Counted from the stretch's first letter, positions 6,648 to 14,642 are shown. The stretch: DNA of 17,142 nucleotides from Candidatus Gastranaerophilales bacterium (GCA_905235825.1 CAJONH010000159.1:1-17142), one strand, 5' to 3'. The notes: generated from the sequence alone by a model not told the origin. Program-made: numbers and translations.

Positions 6648-8236
6648 TGAAGCTCCTTAAATACATTTTCACCCATAAACATACCGGATGAATATATTTT
6701 ACTATCATCAAAGAATTTATACTCAACGTATTTTTCTTTTTTTTCAATATTTAGTTTTACAATACTGTCAGGTAAAATAATATTTGAAAACTTAATTTTT
6801 TTCCACTGTCCCTGCCCTAATTCCAAATTAAAATGTATATTAGCAAATTCTTTTGCAAAATAGAGCTGAACAATACCGGGGAGAATTTTAAATTCGGGGA
6901 AATGACCGTTGAAAAAATTACACGACTTATAAAATAATATTTCATATTCAATTTTATTTTCAATTTCATTCCTGTTTAAAATTACAGGAAAAGATAAATT
7001 TAAATTAAATATATGATTTATTAATTCTTTATTTATTTTACCGGTTTGTGTTCTTGGAATTATATCAATAAATTTCCATTTTTGGGGAAAAATTTCCGAA
7101 TAATTTTTTATATGATTTTTTAAATATTTTGTTAATTTAAGCATTCCATTTTCAATTAAAAAATTTTGTCCGGATTTAGAAAGAACACAAATACATGCAA
7201 GTTTTTGAGCATTTTGAGTAATATAGCATTCATTTATAAATTCATGTTCTTTTAAATTATTTTCAATTTCTTCGGCTGAAATTCTTTTATCCTGAATTTT
7301 GAAAATTCTGTCTGTTCTGTTTTTTATAATAAGACTTCGTCCATCAGTTTCCGCTTTATCATTTATTACAGTTTTTCCCTCATAAATATATGGTGATTGC
7401 ACTTCAATATTATCTTCATTCACTTTTATTTCAACATTTTTAAATAAATTTAAACGTTCATTGAAGTGTTCTTTATGAGCAATTACACCTGTTTCCGTAC
7501 TGCCATAAATTTCAATTATATTTGTTTTATTTTCAAGATATTCAAAAACAGTATCATTGAGCTTAGAACCTGCCGTAATTATATATTTTGGTGCAATAGG
7601 AAAATCTGTTTTATATTTTTCTATCGTATTTAAAAAAGCAGGTGTCGATACAAGAATTAAATTTTCAACTTTTAATTTATCGGCATATAAAATTGAAGGA
7701 GTATAAATTTTTAAGCTGTTTACTAACGGATACATTAAGTGGAAAGTCATTCCAAAAAGATGACACATTGTAGTGGTTGATGCAGCGGTTAAATCCTTCA
7801 GCTTTAATTCGGTTCCTAAATCTTCAGCCTCTTTTATAAGATTATATAGAGATTTAGAGATAATTTTTGCTTTTGCGGTTGAACCTGACGTTAAAAAATT
7901 TATTATAATCTTCCGTGTATCAATTTGAGGAAAATCAGTTTTTTTAATCTCATAAAAATTACATTCATCAAATAAATCAAAATCAACTTCAATATCTTTT
8001 ATTTTTTTTCTGTCTGATACAAGATAAATATTTTTATGAGCAAAAATACAAGCCATAAATTTTATAATAAAATTCAAATTATTATCTTCGGAAATAACAA
8101 TATTTTGTTTTTTGTTTTGAATTATTTCTATAGCAGATATGATTAATGATTTAACTGTCTTATAGCTGTAGCAGGAATCATCGGTTAAAAGCAAAATTTC
8201 ATTATCAAATGCCGATGTATAGAATTTTTTTAACAT
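6638..8236 (-). CDS. AMP-dependent acyl/aryl ligase fused to a FabZ/ApeI-type hotdog dehydratase
   Basis: A 532-residue two-domain protein. Residues about 10-410 are an adenylate-forming (ANL) ligase: phosphate loop TSGSTAKAK (116-124), YGSTETG (244-250), TDGR...NRTDRIFKIQDKRISAEEIE (298-325), and the C-terminal catalytic lysine K400 in RTQTGK. It should activate a carboxylic acid and load it on CoA or an acyl carrier protein. Residues about 415-525 are a hotdog domain with GHFPEFKILPG (444-454), like the FabZ/ApeI dehydratase motif, with H445 the expected catalytic histidine. Five residues after LPG, where FabA and FabZ have Asp or Glu, the residue is Tyr (Y459), so activity is uncertain. 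Such ligases and dehydratases occur together in aryl-polyene and dialkylresorcinol clusters, but no ACP or ketosynthase is visible here. AAGAGAG precedes the ATG. It overlaps the downstream thioesterase by 10 bp. Confidence 0.8.
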   Translation of the reverse strand: MLKKFYTSAFDNEILLLTDDSCYSYKTVKSLIISAIEIIQNKKQNIVISEDNNLNFIIKFMACIFAHKNIYLVSDRKKIKDIEVDFDLFDECNFYEIKKTDFPQIDTRKIIINFLTSGSTAKAKIISKSLYNLIKEAEDLGTELKLKDLTAASTTTMCHLFGMTFHLMYPLVNSLKIYTPSILYADKLKVENLILVSTPAFLNTIEKYKTDFPIAPKYIITAGSKLNDTVFEYLENKTNIIEIYGSTETGVIAHKEHFNERLNLFKNVEIKVNEDNIEVQSPYIYEGKTVINDKAETDGRSLIIKNRTDRIFKIQDKRISAEEIENNLKEHEFINECYITQNAQKLACICVLSKSGQNFLIENGMLKLTKYLKNHIKNYSEIFPQKWKFIDIIPRTQTGKINKELINHIFNLNLSFPVILNRNEIENKIEYEILFYKSCNFFNGHFPEFKILPGIVQLYFAKEFANIHFNLELGQGQWKKIKFSNIILPDSIVKLNIEKKEKYVEYKFFDDSKIYSSGMFMGENVFKELQCI

Positions 8237-8288
8237 TCATATACTCTCTTTAATCTAATTCAAGTACCGAACTCTGCTATTCATAAAT

Positions 8289-8951
8289 TTACTCTGCCTG
8301 TTGTAATAGAGTAGAAATACTTGAAGTCAGCATTGTTACAGCAGTTGCATTTTCTTTTAAAGAAACTGCTGCCTGTTTTGCATTTGATAATGCATTTGCA
8401 GTTTCAGCAATGCTTGATGATGTTTTTGCCATAGCAGAAACGGCTGTTGTATAATTTTTTGCCAATGCGAAATAAGATGAACCGTTTTGTGCTAATTCTG
8501 CAACCTTATTAACTAACGCTTGGCGTTCAGATGTTTGCATATTACGAATTGCAGATATTATTTCATTTGATTTACTGCCGGTTATATCATTTTTATAATT
8601 TGTTATAAGCTGTGTAATCAGTGAACTTTTTTCTGTTTCCGTTTTACTCTTGTTGTTCATAATTGTATTTATTTTATACTGCATCATATCGAAATCATTT
8701 TTAGATGAAAGCATAGATACAATATTTAAAAAGGTTGATTGAGTCTGTGTATTTGCAGCAGCTAACTGACTGTCCAATGAAGCTAATGTATTTGTAATTG
8801 AGCTTGTACTATTTGATGCAGATTTCGATTCTGTTTTAATATCAGTCTGTGATACGGCATTTTTAAAAAAAGAGCCGAAATCAAAAGCATTAACACTTAA
8901 TTGTATTGTTGATGCCAATATTATAATAAATATTAATAAAAACTTGTTCAT
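8289..8951 (-). CDS. Secreted Ala/Ser/Thr-rich helical protein of unknown function
   Basis: I do not recognise this 220-residue protein. The N-terminus is a classic signal peptide: a Lys, a hydrophobic core to about residue 18, and a likely signal-peptidase I site after VNA (20-22). There is no lipobox Cys and no Cys in the mature part. The mature chain is rich in Ser, Thr, Ala, Asn and Gln. It appears mostly helical, with long amphipathic stretches at about 50-120 and 130-218, and has no further membrane segment, so it is probably periplasmic, secreted or surface-associated. CGGAGAT gives a good ribosome site. It lies 25 bp after pyrG and 52 bp before the ligase-dehydratase gene, with no terminator on either side, so it is probably cotranscribed with them. 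No enzyme motif was seen. Confidence 0.75.
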   Translation of the reverse strand: MNKFLLIFIIILASTIQLSVNAFDFGSFFKNAVSQTDIKTESKSASNSTSSITNTLASLDSQLAAANTQTQSTFLNIVSMLSSKNDFDMMQYKINTIMNNKSKTETEKSSLITQLITNYKNDITGSKSNEIISAIRNMQTSERQALVNKVAELAQNGSSYFALAKNYTTAVSAMAKTSSSIAETANALSNAKQAAVSLKENATAVTMLTSSISTLLQQAE

Positions 8952-8976
8952 ATTTTAATCTCCGAATTAAATATAT

Positions 8977-10611
8977 TTATACTTTTTCTAAAGTTCTCTG
9001 TTTGTTATCGACTCTTTTATTAGCTGCTGCAATTAATCCTTTAAATAAAGGATGAGGTCTTTCGGGACGTGATTTAAATTCAGGATGGAACTGGCAGGCA
9101 ACAAACCAATCGTTTTTCGGAAGTTCAACCATTTCACAGAGCATACCGTCAGGAGATAAACCGCTGAATACAAGACCTGCCGATGCAATTTTATTTCTGT
9201 ATTCGTTATTTACTTCATATCTGTGTCTGTGGCGTTCAAAAATAACATCTGTTCCATAGACTTCACTTGCCTTTGTATTCGGCTGAATACGGCATTCAAA
9301 CTGACCTAATCTCATTGTACCGCCGTAGCCTTCAACATTTTTTTGTTCCGTCATAAGGTCAATAACAGGATATGGTGTATTTTCGCTAAATTCCATAGAA
9401 TTTGCATTTTTAAGACCTACAACATTTCTTGCATATTCAATTACGGCACACTGCATGCCCAAACAAAGACCTAAAAACGGAAGATTGTTTTCTCTTGCAT
9501 ATCTTATAACGTTTAATTTACCTTCAATGCCTCTTACTCCGAAACCACCGGGAACAACAAGCCCGTCGACATCAGCCAGTGCTTCTTTTGCCTTTTCATA
9601 ATCAAGACATTCTTCCGAATTTATCCATTTTATATCGATTTGAGCATTATGTTCATATCCTGCATGTTTTAATGATTCAACAACTGAAATATAAGCATCG
9701 GAAAGTTTTGTATATTTTCCTGCAATCGCAATTCTAATTGTTTTTTCAGGGTTTTTAATTTTGTAAACAAGATTTTTCCAACTTTCTAAATCAGGTTTTA
9801 CATCCTGCATAAATAATCGTTGAAGAACAACACCCGCAAGATTTTGTTCTTCAAGAGCAAGCGGAACTTCATAAATACTTTTCATATCACGGCACTCAAT
9901 AACAGCATCCTGAGGAACGGAACAGAAAAGAGCCAGTTTTTCTTTTTCTTTTTTCGGAATAGGTTTAGCAGTTCTGCAAACAAGTATTTCAGGCTGAATG
10001 CCATAGCTTCTGAGATTAGTAACGCTATGCTGCGACGGTTTTGTTTTAAGCTCTCCCGAAGTAGGCAGGTACGGAAGTAATGTTACATGAATTGAAAGAC
10101 TGTTTCCGAAACCCGTTTCGCTTCTAAACTGTCTTATTGCTTCAATAAACGGCAGACTCTCAATATCACCTATAGTCCCGCCTATTTCCGCAATAATAAA
10201 ATCAGGTTTAAACTGTTGAGTTGCTTTTTTAATTCTTGATTTAATTTCATTAGTAATATGAGGAATTGTTTGAACGGTAGCACCGAGATAATCACCGTGT
10301 CTTTCTTTGTTAATAACGGTTTGATATATACTTCCCGATGTTACGTTATTTATTTGCCCGAGGTTAGTATCCGTAAAACGTTCATAATGTCCGAGGTCTA
10401 AATCTGTTTCGGCACCGTCATCGGTAACAAACACTTCTCCATGCTGAAAAGGACTCATCGTTCCGGGGTCGACATTAATATAGGGGTCAAATTTTTGAAT
10501 AACAACACTAAAGCCTCTGGCTTTTAAGAGTCTGCCCAAAGAAGCCGCAACAATACCTTTCCCAAGTGAAGATACAACACCGCCCGTTACAAATATATAT
10601 TTAGTACTCAT
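8977..10611 (-). CDS. pyrG: CTP synthase (glutamine-hydrolysing)
   Basis: Converts UTP to CTP using ATP and ammonia from glutamine; cytoplasmic. Full length at 544 residues. The N-terminal amidoligase domain (about 1-270) opens with KYIFVTGGVVSSLGKG, whose phosphate loop is SSLGKG (14-19), followed by QKFDPYINVDPGTMSP (39-54) and HGEVFVTDDGAETDLDLGHY (57-76). The class I glutamine amidotransferase domain (about 290-535) has the oxyanion segment PGGFG (354-358), nucleophile C383 in GLCLGMQ, and H509/E511 in FHPEF. The RHRHRYEVN segment (460-468) is the interdomain lid. GAGG sits about 5 bp before the ATG. It follows gatC by 11 bp on the same strand. Confidence 0.98.
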   Translation of the reverse strand: MSTKYIFVTGGVVSSLGKGIVAASLGRLLKARGFSVVIQKFDPYINVDPGTMSPFQHGEVFVTDDGAETDLDLGHYERFTDTNLGQINNVTSGSIYQTVINKERHGDYLGATVQTIPHITNEIKSRIKKATQQFKPDFIIAEIGGTIGDIESLPFIEAIRQFRSETGFGNSLSIHVTLLPYLPTSGELKTKPSQHSVTNLRSYGIQPEILVCRTAKPIPKKEKEKLALFCSVPQDAVIECRDMKSIYEVPLALEEQNLAGVVLQRLFMQDVKPDLESWKNLVYKIKNPEKTIRIAIAGKYTKLSDAYISVVESLKHAGYEHNAQIDIKWINSEECLDYEKAKEALADVDGLVVPGGFGVRGIEGKLNVIRYARENNLPFLGLCLGMQCAVIEYARNVVGLKNANSMEFSENTPYPVIDLMTEQKNVEGYGGTMRLGQFECRIQPNTKASEVYGTDVIFERHRHRYEVNNEYRNKIASAGLVFSGLSPDGMLCEMVELPKNDWFVACQFHPEFKSRPERPHPLFKGLIAAANKRVDNKQRTLEKV

Positions 10612-10622
10612 AATTCCTCAAT

Positions 10623-10904
10623 TCAGTTAATTTTAGGCACTCTGAAAAAGCCGTCTTCTTCATAAGGTGCATTTTTCATTAATTCTTCTTTTGTTTCTTC
10701 GTATTTAACTATATCCTCTCTCATAACATTGTAAAGAGGGATTGCGTGAGGCATCGGTTCAACACCTGTTGTATCAACCTCATTCATTTTTTCTACATAT
10801 TTTAAAATATCACCCAGCTGTTTAGAATACTTAGTAACTTCTTCATCCGTTAATTCAAGTCTTGCGAGTTTTGCTACGTGTTTTACTTCTTTTTCACTAA
10901 TCAT
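10623..10904 (-). CDS. gatC: Asp-tRNA(Asn)/Glu-tRNA(Gln) amidotransferase subunit C
   Basis: Small subunit of the GatCAB complex, which amidates misacylated Asp-tRNA(Asn) or Glu-tRNA(Gln) when the matching synthetase is absent; it wraps around and stabilises GatA. The 93 residues match the family: VKHVAKLARLELTDEE (7-22), then QLGDILKYVEKMNEVDT (29-45) and the extended VEPMPH (48-53). The typical ending is also present (APYEEDGFFRVPKI). GAGGAAT upstream is the ribosome site. It is the first gene of the minus-strand operon; gatA and gatB are not in the window. Confidence 0.95.
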   Translation of the reverse strand: MISEKEVKHVAKLARLELTDEEVTKYSKQLGDILKYVEKMNEVDTTGVEPMPHAIPLYNVMREDIVKYEETKEELMKNAPYEEDGFFRVPKIN

Positions 10905-10936
10905 GGTTATTCCTCATACCTAAAATTAATAATAAT

Positions 10937-10945
10937 ATTTTAGCA
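10937..10945 (-). promoter_or_regulatory. Extended -10 promoter for gatC-pyrG operon
   Basis: On the minus strand TGCTAAAAT (10945-10937) is an extended -10 of the same TGnTAAAAT form seen before murE. No good -35 is present 16-18 bp upstream, which is normal for extended -10 promoters. It lies 32 bp ahead of the gatC ATG and overlaps the likely promoter of the divergent response regulator. Confidence 0.5.
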
Positions 10946-10969
10946 TAAGCAAAATTTTTTTAGTAAAAT
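10940..10969 (+). promoter_or_regulatory. Candidate promoter of the response-regulator gene (possibly leaderless)
   Basis: TTAGCA (10940-10945) and TAAAAT (10964-10969) are separated by 18 bp. A start site about 7 bp after the -10 would fall on the ATG at 10976. No Shine-Dalgarno sequence lies in the T/A-rich stretch before that ATG, so the message may be leaderless. The -35 overlaps the gatC -10 on the other strand. Confidence 0.35.
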
Positions 10970-10975
10970 TATTTT

Positions 10976-11665
10976 ATGAATATAAAAGGTTCAAAAATAT
11001 TAATTATTGAAGATGAACAGCAGATAAACAGACTTATTGAGCTTGTTTTAATATCTGACGGATTTTATAATATAAAAAAAGCATTTGATGGAGCTGAAGC
11101 TCTCGAATTAATTAAATCAGATAAACCTGATTTAATTATTCTTGATGTTATGCTTCCTGAAATAGACGGATATACTCTATGTAAACAAATAAAAGAAGAT
11201 GAATATTTAAAAAACATTCAAGTTATAATGCTTACTGCAAAAAAAATGGAAGAAGATATCCTGCAAGGTTTTGAAAGTGGTGCTATTGATTATATTTTAA
11301 AACCATTCAGCAACAAAATATTGTTAGCAAGAATAAAGGCTCACCTTAATAATAATGATTATACAAAAACCGCTTACGCAAATTTAAAGATTGATGATTT
11401 AAAGAAAGTTGCAACACTTAACGATATTCCAATAGATTTAACAAAGTTTGAATTTGAAATATTGAAAATACTTGTATCCTCACCTGATGTTGTGTTTTCT
11501 CGTTCCAGACTTTTAAATTATCTGAGAGGAGATAACGGATTTAATGTATCGGAACGTGCAATAGATGTTCAAATTCTAAATTTAAGAAGAAAACTCGGTG
11601 ATTTTGGCTCTAATATTGAAACAATAAGAGGAGCGGGATATAAACTCAAAGGCATAAACGAATGA
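10976..11665 (+). CDS. OmpR/PhoB-family response regulator
   Basis: Cytoplasmic two-component regulator of 229 residues. The receiver domain (about 6-122) has the acidic pair E12/D13, phosphoacceptor D57 in IILDVMLPEIDG, T87 and K109 of the KPF turn. The C-terminal winged helix (about 136-227) shows the recognition-helix region ERAIDVQILNLRRKLG (193-208) and the wing ETIRGAGYKL (215-224). The start is fixed because in-frame stops lie just upstream (10961-10966) and this is the only Met before the receiver core; there is no visible ribosome site. It overlaps the histidine kinase gene by 4 bp (ATGA). The target genes are unknown; direct repeats at 14578-14607 have the 11-bp period typical of this family's operators. 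Confidence 0.93.
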   Translation: MNIKGSKILIIEDEQQINRLIELVLISDGFYNIKKAFDGAEALELIKSDKPDLIILDVMLPEIDGYTLCKQIKEDEYLKNIQVIMLTAKKMEEDILQGFESGAIDYILKPFSNKILLARIKAHLNNNDYTKTAYANLKIDDLKKVATLNDIPIDLTKFEFEILKILVSSPDVVFSRSRLLNYLRGDNGFNVSERAIDVQILNLRRKLGDFGSNIETIRGAGYKLKGINE

Positions 11666-13038
11666 AAAAAAGAGATAAATTTTGGATACACAGACTATTC
11701 TGTCTTTTAATTACGGTAATTCTTTTTATCGGAATATCTTTATATAATATTATTCAATTTAACGGGTCATTTATTAAAGATGAAATTAAAGAACTCAATA
11801 TTGTTAAACGTCAAGTCGAATGGACAATAAATTTGATTTTAAAAAATAATGATATTGAAATTTTAAAAAAATATTGTAATGATTTTCAAAATGATAAAGA
11901 TTTCAGCATAAGAATATTTGATGAAGATAAGAATTTAATTGCCGCATCCACGCATGACACTAAAACAAAACTGCTGCAGGATGATACAAGGTTAAAAAAG
12001 GTAAAACACAGTCTGATTGAACTCTATAAACATTCTTTTAAAGACAGGTCTTTAGAAGCAACAAGCGAAGTATATATAAATAATAAAAAATATTATCTTG
12101 AAGTTACCGTTTCACAAGATTATATGATAAAAACAATAACTGAAGCACAAGAAAATATTTTTATAATGTTTGGAATTTGCTTATTATTGTTGTTTATATT
12201 TGTAATTCAAATCTTCTTTTCAATAAGAAGTTCCTTTAACAAACTTGAAGATGATGTAATTAAAATTTCAAAAGGTGAACTTGATACAAAAATAGAAGTA
12301 CCAAAAAACGGACTACTCGAAGAACTTGCACTCTCTGTTGTTTCAATGACACAAAAATTAAAAATGCAAATTGAAAGATTATCAAAACTTGAACGTTATA
12401 AAACAGATTTTATTCAAAATATAACTCACGAAATAAAAACCCCGATAACAGCAATCAATTCAGCCATTGAATTAATTGAAGAACAAAATGAAATGTCAAA
12501 AATAAATAAAGAATGTTTTGAAATAATAAAATTTCAAACTGATTCAATAAATAAATTAGCTCAAGACATTTTAGCCTTAGGTGAAATTGATTTAAAGAAA
12601 ACGGATGAAATCAAAAATTTTCAAATTGTAAATTTAACGGAGGCAGTTCAAGAAGCTGTTGATTATCAAGGAATAACTGATTGTAAAATAAATGTTACGG
12701 CAAAAGATAATATTATTATAAAAGCTGATAGAGAATTATTAATAACAGCAATTTCAAATCTTTTAAGTAATGCAATAAAATATTCAAAGTCTGATGTTAT
12801 AGATATTATTATATCTGAAAATTCAATAGAAATAAGAGATTACGGAATAGGAATAGACGAAAAACATTTACCTCGAATATTTGAAAGATTTTATAGAGTT
12901 GATAAATCACGTTCAAGACAAAAAGGAGGTACAGGTTTGGGACTTTCCATTGTTAAAAATATAGTTGAATTTCACAATTGGAAAATTGAAGTTCAAAGTG
13001 AAATTAATAAAGGTGCTAATTTTAAGATAATCTTTTGA
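11662..13038 (+). CDS. Sensor histidine kinase (HAMP, HisKA, HATPase)
   Basis: Inner-membrane sensor, 458 residues, partner of the overlapping response regulator. TM1 is at about 11-30, followed by an extracytoplasmic sensor domain of roughly 130 residues (about 32-163) and TM2 at about 166-187. A HAMP linker covers about 188-240. The dimerisation/phosphoacceptor helix carries H256 in NITHEIKTPI. The ATP-binding domain has the N box ISNLLSNAIKYS (364-375), DYGIGI (393-398), the F box IFERFYR (406-412) and GGTGLGLSIVKN (422-433). All catalytic motifs are intact. No PAS domain is evident, and the sensor domain shows nothing from which the signal could be named. It ends without a clear terminator before the symporter gene. 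Confidence 0.94.
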   Translation: MKKRDKFWIHRLFCLLITVILFIGISLYNIIQFNGSFIKDEIKELNIVKRQVEWTINLILKNNDIEILKKYCNDFQNDKDFSIRIFDEDKNLIAASTHDTKTKLLQDDTRLKKVKHSLIELYKHSFKDRSLEATSEVYINNKKYYLEVTVSQDYMIKTITEAQENIFIMFGICLLLLFIFVIQIFFSIRSSFNKLEDDVIKISKGELDTKIEVPKNGLLEELALSVVSMTQKLKMQIERLSKLERYKTDFIQNITHEIKTPITAINSAIELIEEQNEMSKINKECFEIIKFQTDSINKLAQDILALGEIDLKKTDEIKNFQIVNLTEAVQEAVDYQGITDCKINVTAKDNIIIKADRELLITAISNLLSNAIKYSKSDVIDIIISENSIEIRDYGIGIDEKHLPRIFERFYRVDKSRSRQKGGTGLGLSIVKNIVEFHNWKIEVQSEINKGANFKIIF

Positions 13039-13104
13039 CAAACCTGTTTTTATAAATAAAAATATTTACACGGGCAAATTTTTATATGAGAATAATTTTA
13101 TAAT
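13035..13104 (+). promoter_or_regulatory. Candidate promoter elements ahead of the AGCS symporter gene
   Basis: A perfect TTGACA (13035-13040) overlaps the end of the kinase gene, with a poor -10 (TAAAAA, 13057-13062) at 16-bp spacing. A perfect TATAAT lies at 13099-13104 but has no good -35. Either could drive the symporter independently of the two-component genes. Motif evidence only. Confidence 0.3.
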
Positions 13105-13127
13105 GCTTAATTTTGTGGAATTATATT

Positions 13128-14564
13128 ATGCTGAATAATGTTTTGGAATTTACAAATAATATTTTATGGAATTATATAGTATTAATTCTGCTTATAGGTT
13201 CAGGCATTATATTTACGCTAAAGACAAAATTTGTTCAAATCAGAATGTTAAAAGAAATGTTCAGAATAATATTTTCAGGAGTCGGACAAAAGACAAAAGG
13301 AAAAGAAATTAGTGCATTTCAAGCATTTTGTGTTTCAGCGGCATCTCATGTCGGGGTTGGTAATATTGCAGGAGTTGCAATAGCAATTGTTACCGGCGGG
13401 CCGGGGTCAATATTTTGGATGTGGGTTATGTCTTTTTTAGGATGTGCCATTAGTTTTGTTGAATGTACTCTTGCACAGATTTATAAATTACCCAGAGGGC
13501 GGAAACAGTTTTACGGAGGGCCTGCTTACTATATAAAAAATGCTCTTAAAAAGCCTGTACTTGCCAACCTTTTTGCAATTTTAATATCAATAACATTTGG
13601 GTTAATTTATGTTTCCGTGCAGGCTAATACAATCGCACAATCAGTGAAAACAGCCTTTGGAATAAACACTGTAATATCAGGTCTTTTGTTGGTTATTTTT
13701 GTCAGTTTGGTAATTTTTGGCGGAATAACCCGAATAGCAAAATTCACAGAAAAACTGGTTCCGTTAATGGCGGGATTATACTTATTGGCAGCTTTAATTA
13801 CGGTTATAATATATAGAGATAAAGTACCGGCAATGTTTTGGCTGATAATTCATGATGCTTTTAGTCCGCAGGCAGCTGTAGGAGGCGGTTTTGGCACCGC
13901 TTTTATAACGGGTGTAAGACGAGGATTATTTTCAAACGAAGCAGGTGAAGGTTCAATTCCAAATGCAGCTGCAACCGCTTCAAGCAGTCACCCTGTTAAT
14001 CAGGGATTAATACATACATTCGGAGTTTATGTTGATACCTGGCTGATTTGTTCTGCTACCGCATTTATTATTCTTTTAAGCAATCAATATACAATAGGTG
14101 GTGAACTTACAGGGGTTTCGTTAGCTCAGTACTCCCTCGCAAATATTTTTGGTCATTATGCACCGCATATTCTTTCTATTTTAATTTTTTTATTTGCATT
14201 TAGTTCAATTGTCGGGAATTATTATTATGGTGAAGTAAATATATCATTTTTTAAAGGTCATAAATCTAATATTTCTCAAATTAAAATAACAAGAAATTTA
14301 ATGAAGTTTTTTAGATTTGGAGTTGTTATTATGGTTTTTGTCGGAAGTATAGCTGAACTTAAATTGATATGGAATTGTGCAGATTTATTTATGGGGCTTT
14401 TGTGTATAATTAATATTTTTGCAATTTTACAACTTTGTAAATACGCATTTATCGCTTTGGAGGATTATATTTTAAAGAAAAAAAACGGAATTAAAGTTCC
14501 TGTTTTTGATAAAAATGTTATGCCCGATAAAACGGGAATGTTTGCATGGGAACTAAATGAATAA
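13128..14564 (+). CDS. Alanine/glycine:cation symporter (AGCS family)
   Basis: Inner-membrane secondary transporter expected to import alanine or glycine with sodium. From the ATG at 13128 it has 478 residues with about 10-11 hydrophobic segments. Family blocks are HVGVGNIAGVAIAIVTGGPGS (about 74-94, binding-site loop), the YGGPAYY segment (about 129-135), GTAFITGVRRGLFSNEAGEGS (about 256-276) and PNAAATA (278-284). An in-frame TTG at 13113 would add five residues. The ATG is preferred because GTGGA at 13115-13119 is correctly spaced for it, whereas the TTG has no ribosome site. It lies 89 bp after the histidine kinase. Family assignment is firm; substrate is by family only. Confidence 0.93.
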   Translation: MLNNVLEFTNNILWNYIVLILLIGSGIIFTLKTKFVQIRMLKEMFRIIFSGVGQKTKGKEISAFQAFCVSAASHVGVGNIAGVAIAIVTGGPGSIFWMWVMSFLGCAISFVECTLAQIYKLPRGRKQFYGGPAYYIKNALKKPVLANLFAILISITFGLIYVSVQANTIAQSVKTAFGINTVISGLLLVIFVSLVIFGGITRIAKFTEKLVPLMAGLYLLAALITVIIYRDKVPAMFWLIIHDAFSPQAAVGGGFGTAFITGVRRGLFSNEAGEGSIPNAAATASSSHPVNQGLIHTFGVYVDTWLICSATAFIILLSNQYTIGGELTGVSLAQYSLANIFGHYAPHILSILIFLFAFSSIVGNYYYGEVNISFFKGHKSNISQIKITRNLMKFFRFGVVIMVFVGSIAELKLIWNCADLFMGLLCIINIFAILQLCKYAFIALEDYILKKKNGIKVPVFDKNVMPDKTGMFAWELNE

Positions 14565-14577
14565 TCATCTATAAAAA

Positions 14578-14607
14578 TAAACAATATCCTAACAATAAAC
14601 TAACAAT
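14578..14607 (+). promoter_or_regulatory. Three 8-bp direct repeats at 11-bp period (PhoB/OmpR-type operator candidate)
   Basis: TAAACAAT (14578-14585), CTAACAAT (14589-14596) and CTAACAAT (14600-14607) are spaced by 3 bp each, an exact 11-bp period. The last two are identical and the first matches at 6 of 8 positions. This is the arrangement of Pho boxes bound by PhoB/PhoP/SphR-type winged-helix regulators. The array covers the place of a -35 and ends 8 bp before a perfect -10. The second identical copy also lies within a short dyad, AACAA-T-TTGTT (14602-14612). Binding by the regulator at 10976 is an inference. Confidence 0.55.
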
Positions 14608-14615
14608 TTGTTTTA

Positions 14616-14621
14616 TATAAT
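14616..14621 (+). promoter_or_regulatory. -10 element of the GH13 gene promoter
   Basis: A perfect TATAAT lies 21 bp before the GH13 ATG. No recognisable -35 occurs at 16-18 bp upstream; the direct repeats occupy that position instead, which is usual for activator-dependent promoters. Confidence 0.55.
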
Positions 14622-14642
14622 CGTTTCAGATGAGAAATAGTT

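Noticed and set aside
9820..10080. 86-codon plus-strand open frame inside pyrG
   Set aside because: Antisense to conserved CTP synthase sequence, with a low-complexity Phe-rich run; a shadow frame.
13113..13127. TTG at 13113 as the start of the AGCS symporter
   Set aside because: No ribosome site precedes it, whereas ATG 13128 has GTGGA at suitable spacing; the extra five residues are not needed by the family.
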